Origin: a virus
Virus record (IMG/VR): IMGVR_UViG_3300044858_000531
Location: 1 to 22,290 of that record
DNA: 22,290 nt
Strand: one strand, 5' to 3'
Shown here: positions 13,429-19,802 of the stretch, piece after piece
Layout: every line of letters begins with the position of its first letter
Position numbering within the stretch: position 1 is the stretch's first letter
The notes under the pieces: generated by a model
What the model was told of the DNA's origin: nothing
The model's input: the letters and a program-made list of their open reading frames with translations, nothing else
Databases searched by the model: none
Translations under genes and position numbers: made by a program

Positions 13429-14190
13429 TTACCTAACTCGGCCTTCAGCATATGCTCTGTCAATCTCGTTTTGAGCTGCTGCGTAACCTGCTGGATCGTT
13501 AATTTTCTTTTGAATCAGTGCAATTCTGTTGTATATCTTCTTGGCGTTCTCTCCAGATCCACCTACATCTACCGAAGCTGCTTTGATAGAGTTGTTTCTA
13601 GCAGTTGTTTCAATGCTGGATTCAGCTCTAGTTCTGGCGTGTCTAACCTCTTTAAACGTACTTAAAAGATCATTAGCTGAGTCAAAATCATAGTTCTCTG
13701 CCTCTTGGAAGCTCCTAACACGCTTTGGATTGGCTTTAACCCAATTCACAAATTCCTCGTCTTTAACAATATCGTTAAAGTCGGGGTGAGCATTAGTAAT
13801 CGCCCTTAAAACATTTTCCCTATTTGTTTGCTGTGAAAACCTCTCGGCAGCAACCACTTTTGGATTATTCTCAACTGCTAACCTTATGGCTTCTTTGGGA
13901 TTTTCAAAGAAATCTACTTCAGGTTCTGCTACTTTTTCAACTCTATTATTTGACGATGATCTTAGTAACTCATCAGCTAACCGCCTGACATCACCAACCT
14001 CTTGTGCTTGTCTACCAACGACCAGTTCGACCTCTTGGTACATCTTCACTAATTCGGCTGGGCTTTTACCCCGAAACTTTACGGGAAGCTCTTGTTCTGT
14101 CTGCGTATCTTGATGTTCTGGTTCTTTGGACTTTGCAATCTCAGCAACCGCATCAATTTCACTTAAATCGTTCAAATCTACATCTGTCAT
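13429..14190 (-). CDS. Probable scaffolding protein
   Basis: 253 residues, acidic at the N-terminus (MTDVDLNDLSEIDAVAEI, then EPEHQDTQTEQELPVKF) and mainly helical. The part from about 35 to 75 (FRGKSPAELVKMYQEVELVV) looks like the conserved segment shared by many phage scaffold proteins before the coiled-coil centre. The C-terminal third is basic (IYNRIALIQKKINDPAG), the usual place for coat-protein contact. It directly precedes the major capsid gene, 19 bp apart, which is the standard order. A leader of about 69 nt from the promoter at 14266-14294 ends in a GGCAGGA Shine-Dalgarno. There is no sign of a protease domain, so the scaffold probably leaves or is degraded by another factor. Low sequence conservation is normal in this class. 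Confidence 0.8.
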   Translation of the reverse strand: MTDVDLNDLSEIDAVAEIAKSKEPEHQDTQTEQELPVKFRGKSPAELVKMYQEVELVVGRQAQEVGDVRRLADELLRSSSNNRVEKVAEPEVDFFENPKEAIRLAVENNPKVVAAERFSQQTNRENVLRAITNAHPDFNDIVKDEEFVNWVKANPKRVRSFQEAENYDFDSANDLLSTFKEVRHARTRAESSIETTARNNSIKAASVDVGGSGENAKKIYNRIALIQKKINDPAGYAAAQNEIDRAYAEGRVR

Positions 14191-14265
14191 GTTTTTCCTG
14201 CCTTTAAAAAGGTTATAGGGGTGTTAAGGTTGCCAGCCCATTCGGGTTATTAGCAAGTATGTGTC

Positions 14266-14294
14266 TTTATACCTATTTCATTGATAAAAGTCAA
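14266..14294 (-). promoter_or_regulatory. Strong sigma-70-like promoter for scaffold and capsid genes
   Basis: On the minus strand the -35 is TTGACT (14294-14289) and the -10 is TATAAA (14271-14266), separated by 17 bp: five of six matches in each box and ideal spacing. The -35 overlaps the last codon of the zinc-ribbon gene. Expected start near 14259, giving a leader of about 69 nt that includes a small CCCGAATGGG stem and a CCTT/AAGG stem before the scaffold start. It probably boosts scaffold and capsid over the genes upstream. Confidence 0.65.
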
Positions 14295-14521
14295 CTATTT
14301 TGTTTAGCGTGTATTTTTGCACGTTCCTGACGTTGGTTTGCCCACTTGTCACTAGCTGACGGAAAGTCACCAGATATGCCCTCCAAGTGAATATGTGGTG
14401 CTCCGATCATCCTATCTGCCATCTCACCACATGGACACTGTATATTCATAGATGTGTTATCTACATATGCCTCTGTTATGTTGCCACAAGTTTCACACTT
14501 AAAGTCAATTAGTATTCTCAT
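14291..14521 (-). CDS. Small zinc-ribbon protein
   Basis: 76 residues. The N-terminus MRILIDFKCETCGN and later CPCGEMADRMIG give four cysteines (C9, C12, C29, C31) in a zinc-ribbon arrangement of the FmdB type. The second knuckle is CxC rather than the more usual CxxC. The C-terminal half (LEGISGDFPSASDKWANQRQ) is a pattern I recall from other phage zinc-ribbon proteins found near head genes. It overlaps the gene upstream by 17 bp and ends inside a strong promoter for scaffold and capsid. The function in phages is unknown; roles as a virion assembly factor or a nucleic-acid-binding regulator are both possible. Confidence 0.78.
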   Translation of the reverse strand: MRILIDFKCETCGNITEAYVDNTSMNIQCPCGEMADRMIGAPHIHLEGISGDFPSASDKWANQRQERAKIHAKQNS

Positions 14522-14744
14522 TTAAATCTCTCCATGTTGCCTCACTTGCTGCTTGCCAGTTGATAATAAGTGATAAAATATTCATTTCACCCTTTGCTAA
14601 GTACAATTCTTGCTCGTTTTTGACTGTATTCAACTGATTGGTTGTCTCTAAAATAGCAGTCATTTCCTCAATGAAATCAAGCCATCCGCGAGTGGACATC
14701 ATCTCAAACTTGTCCTCATAGTGCCTTTGTAGCTCTATATCCAT
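14505..14744 (-). CDS. Small helical phage protein, unknown function
   Basis: 79 residues, acidic and almost all helix-forming (DFIEEMTAILETTNQLNTVK, then QELYLAKGEMNILSLIINWQ). It overlaps the repeat-protein gene upstream by 10 bp and the zinc-ribbon gene downstream by 17 bp, so the three are probably translated as a coupled set. I recall small helical proteins of about 80 residues with a central K-N-E-Q-E-x-Y segment and a closing W next to phage head genes, but know no function for them. Nothing suggests an enzyme or a membrane protein. The gene is accepted because of its coupling and its place in a gap-free array. Confidence 0.7.
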   Translation of the reverse strand: MDIELQRHYEDKFEMMSTRGWLDFIEEMTAILETTNQLNTVKNEQELYLAKGEMNILSLIINWQAASEATWRDLNENTN

Positions 14745-15304
14745 GTTCCTCCATTACTTGCTTTAAGTGTTTTTACTACCCATGCAAAACCATTCCATGT
14801 TTTAAGAGTCTTTGGAACCCATGCAGAGCCGTTCCAGTATTTAAGTCTTGCTGCTACTGTTGCTACATACGTTAATGTCGCTGCGTTTCCTGAGTAGCTG
14901 TAAGCACCTGCATCACAGGTCAGCGTATAGCCAACAATCCCAGCATACGTTAATGTCGCTGCGTTACCTGTGTAAGTGTAAGCACCAGTTGCACATGATA
15001 AAACGTAGCTTACAGATAGTGTGGCATCATTACCTGCGTAAGAATACGCACCAGCACCACATACAAGCCCATACTGTACAGATAGTGTTGCAGCCTGTCC
15101 TACATAATTATAAGCCCCAGCAGCGCAAGCCAGACTCTTGTCTACTTGTAATGTAGCCGCCTGTCCTGTGTAAGCATAAGCACCAGCATCACAAGTTAAC
15201 GTATACGCTGTAGGCCCTCCAGAATCGGGGGCATCAGTTCTGAGCCTAACACCATTAACGCTGTCCCCAGCGTCAGGTCTTAGATAAATGTCGTTTGTTG
15301 CCAT
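14735..15304 (-). CDS. Repeat-built virion surface protein with five 22-residue repeats
   Basis: 189 residues. After an N-terminal segment (IYLRPDAGDSVNGVRLRTDA) come five repeats of the pattern L-x-C-x-x-G-A-Y-x-Y-x-G-x-x-A-T-L, with their cysteines at residues 38, 60, 82, 104 and 130 (spacing 22, 22, 22, 26). The C-terminus has three shorter repeats of about 13 residues (LKYWNGSAWVPKT, LKTWNGFAWVVKT, LKASNGGTWI). Each repeat looks like one beta hairpin, so the protein may be a solenoid or fibre. The start abuts the stop of the gene upstream (TAG then ATG). I recognise both repeat types from other phage structural proteins. Place and composition suggest a capsid or neck decoration with possible binding to cell or matrix surfaces, which is inference. 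Confidence 0.75.
   Translation of the reverse strand: MATNDIYLRPDAGDSVNGVRLRTDAPDSGGPTAYTLTCDAGAYAYTGQAATLQVDKSLACAAGAYNYVGQAATLSVQYGLVCGAGAYSYAGNDATLSVSYVLSCATGAYTYTGNAATLTYAGIVGYTLTCDAGAYSYSGNAATLTYVATVAARLKYWNGSAWVPKTLKTWNGFAWVVKTLKASNGGTWI
14866..14965. repeat. Direct repeat within the repeat-protein gene
   Basis: A 22-bp sequence beginning CATACGTTAATG occurs identically at 14866-14887 and 14944-14965, 78 bp apart. It encodes the strand AATLTYV or AATLTYA of neighbouring protein repeats. Other copies at about 66-bp steps are diverged. Near-identity of these two suggests recent duplication or exchange between repeat units. Confidence 0.8.
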
Positions 15305-15883
15305 CTACGCACCTGGCGTAAATGTGGTGTAAGTGTTTGTATTTGGGCTAGTTCCAAAAACATCTGGGCTTCCAACCTTGTATTCTACAAAATAGTACGG
15401 GCCTTCTTGGTTGGGGTAGGCAGTCCAGTTACCAGAACCATCCGACACAGTAGAGGCTACGCATACATCGTCAGCAGTCCTGAAAACCTTAACTGTACAC
15501 GATCCTAGCGCAACCCCAGTGGAATCTCTACTCACTCCAATAATTCTTGCGTTTTGCGATCCAAGCACACGGTCATTGCCACTTATATCGTCAGACACCG
15601 CAAACGCTCTACGCGCAGGGTTAACGACTGACCGACCTACAGTTCCATCGTACATCGAGTTCAGGTTACGCAGATTGACTGCGCGCCACTCATGTAAACC
15701 CTTTCCTGGTGCTAGTGACCATCCAGATTGTCCGCTATACGGACAGTTCTGACCAAATGGTACACCAGGTCTTGCCATAGAGGGTGCTGGAATGACATTG
15801 AAAGCCTTAGACCGATTCTTCCACCATTGACCTTCGATATAAGATCGTGTTGGGCCAGTAGGTTTGGGGAACTGTATCGGCAT
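15305..15883 (-). CDS. Virion protein with C-terminal Ig/carboxypeptidase-regulatory-like domain
   Basis: 192 residues. Residues 1-110 have no family I know (many Pro, Gly, Arg and aromatic residues, for example FGQNCPYSGQSGWSLAPGKG). From about 113 the sequence follows the pattern of carboxypeptidase-regulatory or Ig-like beta sandwiches. It reads IIGVSRDSTGVALGSCTVKV, then ASTVSDGSGNWTAYPNQEGP and YYFVEYKVGSPDVFGT, with the typical V-x-V-F-R, S-D-x-x-G-x-W and Y-x-x-V-x-Y strands. Such domains on phage capsids and tails bind carbohydrate or stabilise the particle. The TAA stop abuts the start of nothing downstream but lies directly against the next gene's ATG region, and the previous gene's stop lies against this ATG. 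The gene is certain; the surface role is inferred. Confidence 0.75.
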   Translation of the reverse strand: MPIQFPKPTGPTRSYIEGQWWKNRSKAFNVIPAPSMARPGVPFGQNCPYSGQSGWSLAPGKGLHEWRAVNLRNLNSMYDGTVGRSVVNPARRAFAVSDDISGNDRVLGSQNARIIGVSRDSTGVALGSCTVKVFRTADDVCVASTVSDGSGNWTAYPNQEGPYYFVEYKVGSPDVFGTSPNTNTYTTFTPGA

Positions 15884-16438
15884 TTAGTTTAATACATCAA
15901 CTTGGTAGTTATGAACAGTCATTGAGCCTGTAGCGACAGTCTGAGTAAAGAACACATCTAGTGCTGAAGCTGCTGTGTTGTCCATACCAGCACCGACTGC
16001 TGGTGTTCCGACAGGTATAATTAGCGACCCATTACTGCCCACTGCTGGCAAAGGCGATCCAATTATCGCCTCTGACTGGATAAAAGACATAAGAGGGAAG
16101 AATGTGGTAGTTGTGCCTGTACCAACAGCACGGCATACCAACGTAGTTTGGAGAAACCAAGGAACAGTAGTCTTTGCTACGATATTCAGATTTAATGCTA
16201 GTGAATCAAATACAATGGTTGTGCCTGCCGAACCCATACATATGTCGAACCGCGCAGTACCTGGAGTGGTCACAGCACATGATATTCTGCCAGACATAGT
16301 AATTTTTATCGCCCTACCAATGTAGAAGAAGTTGTTAGGCAACACGATTCGGTTGGCTGTGGGTATACATGATGCTCTAGCAGCAGCCGTTAGTGTCGGG
16401 CCGTCTGTTGCGCTCATTACAATCGTTTCTTGTGACAT
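15884..16438 (-). CDS. Probable virion structural protein, beta-rich
   Basis: 184 residues, rich in Thr, Ala, Val and Ile, with alternating hydrophobic strands (FFYIGRAIKITMSGRISCAV, then TTIVFDSLALNLNIVAKTTV and a final SMTVHNYQVDVLN). The pattern is that of a jelly-roll or similar beta-sandwich used in phage head and fibre proteins. I have no named family. The gene starts 10 nt after the stop of the upstream one, with the weak Shine-Dalgarno AAAGGAA close to the ATG at 16438, and its stop abuts the next gene. It belongs to the run of surface-like genes between portal and scaffold, and may be a capsid decoration or head-fibre subunit. Confidence 0.7.
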   Translation of the reverse strand: MSQETIVMSATDGPTLTAAARASCIPTANRIVLPNNFFYIGRAIKITMSGRISCAVTTPGTARFDICMGSAGTTIVFDSLALNLNIVAKTTVPWFLQTTLVCRAVGTGTTTTFFPLMSFIQSEAIIGSPLPAVGSNGSLIIPVGTPAVGAGMDNTAASALDVFFTQTVATGSMTVHNYQVDVLN

Positions 16439-16448
16439 ATATATTCCT

Positions 16449-16868
16449 TTAGGTTATTGTATAAGTACCGCCAGAAGCATCTAGCGTTGGGGTGAAGGTT
16501 TGAGTATCTAGCATCACTACTGCTGAACCGTAGTCCCAGTAGCCTATACATTGAGTATTGGTTAAGTTGTACAGAATTACATATCGGAAGGTGAAGCCGC
16601 CACCAGTAGCAGTCCATGTAGGGCTTGCTGGTGCAGCTAAGACTAATTTATACACACCTGCTGTCTGTGATGATGAAGTAACTGTAGCCGTTACACCTCC
16701 AGCCGTGTAGCCACCAGCAGTTCCTAGTTCGGTAGCGGATGCAGCAGTAGTGTTAGTAGCTACGTTAGGTGTTGTGTTAGATAGGATGATCTTCCAGCTA
16801 TCTGTTGCAGCCTGAACTGTAGTAGCTAATATTCCTGTTCCTATTTGATACTTGACGTATGCTGCCAT
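16449..16868 (-). CDS. Probable virion structural protein, beta-rich
   Basis: 139 residues with the opening MAAYVKYQIGTGILATTVQA and then DSWKIILSNTTPNVAT. The order DxWKxxLxxxTP near the N-terminus followed by Gly/Thr-rich strands (GGYTAGGVTATVTSSSQTAG, then GGFTFRYVILYNLT) and the ending GYWDYG with TFTPTLDASGGTYTIT resembles small phage head or neck proteins that I have seen in many genomes without a set function. It lies between the collagen-like gene and the next beta-rich gene, 9 to 10 nt from each. A decoration or fibre role is inferred from this surrounding and from the composition, which is low in charge. Confidence 0.72.
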   Translation of the reverse strand: MAAYVKYQIGTGILATTVQAATDSWKIILSNTTPNVATNTTAASATELGTAGGYTAGGVTATVTSSSQTAGVYKLVLAAPASPTWTATGGGFTFRYVILYNLTNTQCIGYWDYGSAVVMLDTQTFTPTLDASGGTYTIT

Positions 16869-16877
16869 GTGTTACCT

Positions 16878-17360
16878 CTATGTTAAATCATACCACAAAT
16901 CATTAGGCTGTGGATTTGGTGGTGCAGTTAATGACACCACTATCTGTGGTGTTGCATGAGTGACAGAATACATCTCTGGACTACCACCACCCTTAACTAT
17001 ATTGCCAGCATCTATAATATCACCATTAGACAGATTCAAGACTAGGTGTCCATCAGCAGCAATCTCTGAATCTACTACAGATACTCCAGCCTTACCTGCC
17101 TTACCATCCTTACCGTCTTTCCCATCTTTACCGTCAGCTCCAATGCCATTCTTGCCATCTTTGCCATCTTTGCCATTCTTGCCGTCTTTCCCATCCTTAC
17201 CAGAATCGCCTGTGTCACCCTTTTGAAGTGCCTTTTGTTCAACCTTGACTAAGCGGTTGTCATATGACTTGAGTATCTTGCCCAAGAACATCGCCATGCC
17301 AGTGATTTTGGCATCTGGACTGACGTTTGGTCGAATCACATCAATTAACTTTTGCAACAT
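16878..17360 (-). CDS. Collagen-like virion protein
   Basis: 160 residues. An N-terminal helix (about 1-45, IDVIRPNVSPDAKITGMAMF) probably forms the trimer nucleus or attachment. Residues about 48-95 are collagen Gly-X-Y triplets, almost all GKD, GKN or GKA. There are eight triplets, then a two-residue break (GI), then seven more. The C-terminal part (VSVVDSEIAADGHLVLNLSN, then QIVVSLTAPPNPQPNDLWYD) is a small beta domain; the closing NDLWYDLT is common at fibre ends. Lys-Asp pairs stabilise collagen triple helices without hydroxyproline, as in other phage and bacterial collagens. The gene sits 3 nt after the portal gene. It probably forms a short trimeric spike on the head or neck; location is inferred. 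Confidence 0.8.
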   Translation of the reverse strand: MLQKLIDVIRPNVSPDAKITGMAMFLGKILKSYDNRLVKVEQKALQKGDTGDSGKDGKDGKNGKDGKDGKNGIGADGKDGKDGKDGKAGKAGVSVVDSEIAADGHLVLNLSNGDIIDAGNIVKGGGSPEMYSVTHATPQIVVSLTAPPNPQPNDLWYDLT

Positions 17361-17363
17361 GGC

Positions 17364-19445
17364 TTATTGTTGCTCTGGTGGATTTCTAAGTGAAGCCTCC
17401 AATTGATCCAAGTAAGATGTGTCAGCCTGCTTGACACCCTTCTTATCTTCCATCTGCATCTTCACAATATCCTTCTTGGACTTAATTCCTTCTTCCTTAA
17501 TCATCAAGTCAGCTATCTTGACGCGCCTATCGAACTCCATAGTAGCAGCGGCATCGTCATTTGGTAGGTTAGTGGAGATAGCGTTCATAATGCGAGCTTC
17601 AGTCTCTTTTGGAGCCAATTCAGCTTCAACAGCAGTCTTTGCAGTGTCTGCTTCATGTAGTTTAGCTTTTGCGTTCAATTCAGCAGCTTGTGCTTGTTTG
17701 AGCATACCATCAGCCATTGCAGCAGCTTGTGCAGCTTGCTCTTGCTCTGGGTTAGGTGCTGACTGTTTGGCAAGTTGTTCAAGCATTTCTTCTCTATTCG
17801 ATAGAGAGGAGTTCTTGAGTATGCCATTCATAAGGATTGGTGTGATTGGAGATTGCGCTCCAAGTGTTTGTATCATAAATGCTAGTTGCTTCTGCTCATA
17901 CTCACGCGCAATGATACCTAGCGTTGCTGTCGGCAAGAATTTGACATCCAATGAAGGATAGCGTTCTGGCGAGAACTGCATATACCGCCAAGATGCTTTG
18001 TTAATGAACGGTATAAGGAAGTCCTCTTGGAAGTTCACCAGAGTTCGTTTGTACTTTTTAATCATGGTAGCGGTAGCCATGTCCAGACCACCCATGTCGC
18101 GTGATACTGGCGAAACACCGCCACTTGCATCTGTTGTGCCGGTTGCCATGAGCAACATACGTTCAAATTCCTTGCTGACCTCCATAGACTGACCGTCTGA
18201 TACGCCAAACTTAAATGGGAACAGAATTTCTGCTGGATTGCCGTTGGTTAGGAACTGACCGCCTGGCTTGACTTCAAACTTCGCACCGCGAGGTAGCCGT
18301 GTAGCATCTACTCCAATCATGGGTGCAGTGGTTAGGGCTAGGCTGTCCATATGCGACCTCATGGAGCCATCTATAGCCATCTGCATATTAAATGCCTTCT
18401 CGACTGTGCCTCGTCCCAACAATCTATTAGGAACAGTGTCATCCTGATAAGAGATGACAGGGCGATCCTTCATCATGTAGGGCGATTCCTCTGCTTTCAG
18501 TATCATGGAGCCATTAGCAATGACAATGATAGCTTCCACCATGTCAGTGTAGTCCTCTACTGAATCGCTGTACTTATCTTCTTCTTCGTTTTCGTCCTTG
18601 GTGTCAGTAAGTTCGCCTTCATCGTCTGGCTGTAGATATTCCTTCGGAACTAAACCATAGTAGGTTAGCGTTAGGACTTTGTTGTCTTTGAAGTCGTTTT
18701 TTTGCTGACTGGCTTCGAGGCTATTGTCTCGATACATGGAATCAATATCCACATTACGATATTTGCCAGAAGCAATGCCAGACATAATCTTATGAATAGA
18801 AACATATCTTTCAATACCAATACCCATGCAGTCATCTATAGATACTCCGTTTGGATCAAAAATAAAGCTGTTGGGGTTAACTGGATTGAGTCTTACTGAG
18901 AATCTTTCGCCTTCTTTGACTCCATAGGCGGCTTGTTGGGCATCCATAGCAACTGTGGCTGGTGTGTATGTCTTTTCCGTAGAAATGACAATTTCGCCAA
19001 TGCCTGTGCCGTAAATCTCTGCCATCAACTCAATTTGGTCAATGGATTTGCGTATCTTGTCCTGTGCAAAATCCTCGTAAAGCTGTTTCTTTAGCTTTTC
19101 AATGTCAAGAGCAGTGCCATTCACATCTTGAAGGTCATCCTCAATGTCAAAGAACTCTCCCTGACCGAAGATAGCCTCCATGACTTCAGCATGGCGAGTT
19201 TCTACTGCTTGTTGAGTTGCTGGAGATATGATTCTAGAGCGTTCTGACTGTCGCTGCTTATCTTCTGCTGCCCAGACTCCACGAAAGATGCGCTCATATT
19301 TCAACCAGTCATCTGAGAAGTTCTGGTCGCGGTAATCTCGCCATCTATCTGTATGGTCTATGATAAATGCCAATAATTCCTTGTCGTTCTCACTTGGCTC
19401 GTCATATTTTGACTCAACCAGTGGATCATCCTCGTTATTTTGCAT
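17364..19445 (-). CDS. Portal protein, P22-like size class
   Basis: 693 residues, close to the length of the P22 portal. The N-terminus is acidic (EDDPLVESKYDEPSENDKEL) and is followed by DHTDRWRDYRDQNFSDDWLK. The sequence RSRIISPATQQAVETRHAEV, then MEAIFGQGEFFDIED, resembles the clip and wing region of podovirus portals. The centre has DRPVISYQDDTVPNRLLGRG and VEKAFNMQMAIDGSMRSHMD, which closely fit this family. The end (about 580-640, EQAAQAAAMADGMLKQAQAA) is a long Ala/Glu/Lys-rich helix that probably forms the barrel above the portal. It comes one small gene after the large terminase, the normal order. The ring of twelve copies would hold the terminase during packaging and then bind the adaptor. 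Confidence 0.88.
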   Translation of the reverse strand: MQNNEDDPLVESKYDEPSENDKELLAFIIDHTDRWRDYRDQNFSDDWLKYERIFRGVWAAEDKQRQSERSRIISPATQQAVETRHAEVMEAIFGQGEFFDIEDDLQDVNGTALDIEKLKKQLYEDFAQDKIRKSIDQIELMAEIYGTGIGEIVISTEKTYTPATVAMDAQQAAYGVKEGERFSVRLNPVNPNSFIFDPNGVSIDDCMGIGIERYVSIHKIMSGIASGKYRNVDIDSMYRDNSLEASQQKNDFKDNKVLTLTYYGLVPKEYLQPDDEGELTDTKDENEEEDKYSDSVEDYTDMVEAIIVIANGSMILKAEESPYMMKDRPVISYQDDTVPNRLLGRGTVEKAFNMQMAIDGSMRSHMDSLALTTAPMIGVDATRLPRGAKFEVKPGGQFLTNGNPAEILFPFKFGVSDGQSMEVSKEFERMLLMATGTTDASGGVSPVSRDMGGLDMATATMIKKYKRTLVNFQEDFLIPFINKASWRYMQFSPERYPSLDVKFLPTATLGIIAREYEQKQLAFMIQTLGAQSPITPILMNGILKNSSLSNREEMLEQLAKQSAPNPEQEQAAQAAAMADGMLKQAQAAELNAKAKLHEADTAKTAVEAELAPKETEARIMNAISTNLPNDDAAATMEFDRRVKIADLMIKEEGIKSKKDIVKMQMEDKKGVKQADTSYLDQLEASLRNPPEQQ

Positions 19446-19454
19446 TGTGACTGC

Positions 19455-19790
19455 CTATCGGTAGAGAACTAAGAATGTAGGTGATCCTGTACCGCCAACA
19501 GTGATAAACAGTCCTTTATCCAGTACAACTCCAGCAGTCATTGCTGGTACTGACACCAAAGTGCCAACTGAACTGCCGATACATGGTGTAAAGACTCCAG
19601 CTACGTTAGTTGTGGCTGTCGCTGTCACTGGGGTTATCAAACTGGCAGTCACGGCAGACGTATCGTCATACACCGCGATGGTTGTTGTTGTCCCTACTGC
19701 CTGAGTGATAATTCCTCCATAAGTATTACCAGCCCCGATGCCAGCGACCAATCCAGTAGCAGTAATCCTTAGTTTTTTCCATTGAACCAT
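19455..19790 (-). CDS. Small beta-rich phage protein, unknown virion function
   Basis: 111 residues, Gly/Thr/Val/Ala-rich. It begins MVQWKKLRITATGLVAGIGA and continues with strands such as QAVGTTTTIAVYDDTSAVTA and DKGLFITVGGTGSPTFLVLY. The last part (GVVLDKGLFITVGGTG) is a pattern found in small phage head or decoration proteins. It lies between the terminase (12 nt away) and portal (9 nt away) genes, where no packaging function is obvious, so a small capsid stabiliser or connector is the best guess. The start ATG at 19790 has AAGG-type context within GGGGGATAAGATAAT, a plausible site about 8 nt away. The gene is convincing; the role is not known. Confidence 0.7.
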   Translation of the reverse strand: MVQWKKLRITATGLVAGIGAGNTYGGIITQAVGTTTTIAVYDDTSAVTASLITPVTATATTNVAGVFTPCIGSSVGTLVSVPAMTAGVVLDKGLFITVGGTGSPTFLVLYR

Positions 19791-19802
19791 TATCTTATCC
19801 CC

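Noticed and set aside
14850-15200. CRISPR-like array from the regular repeats
   Set aside because: Repeats are in frame, diverged and code for the 22-residue protein units; there are no unique spacers and no cas genes.
17419-17961. Plus-strand ORF of 180 codons opposite the portal gene
   Set aside because: Ala/Ser/Cys-rich antisense of the Ala/Glu/Lys-rich portal tail. The portal reading is well supported, so this is a shadow.
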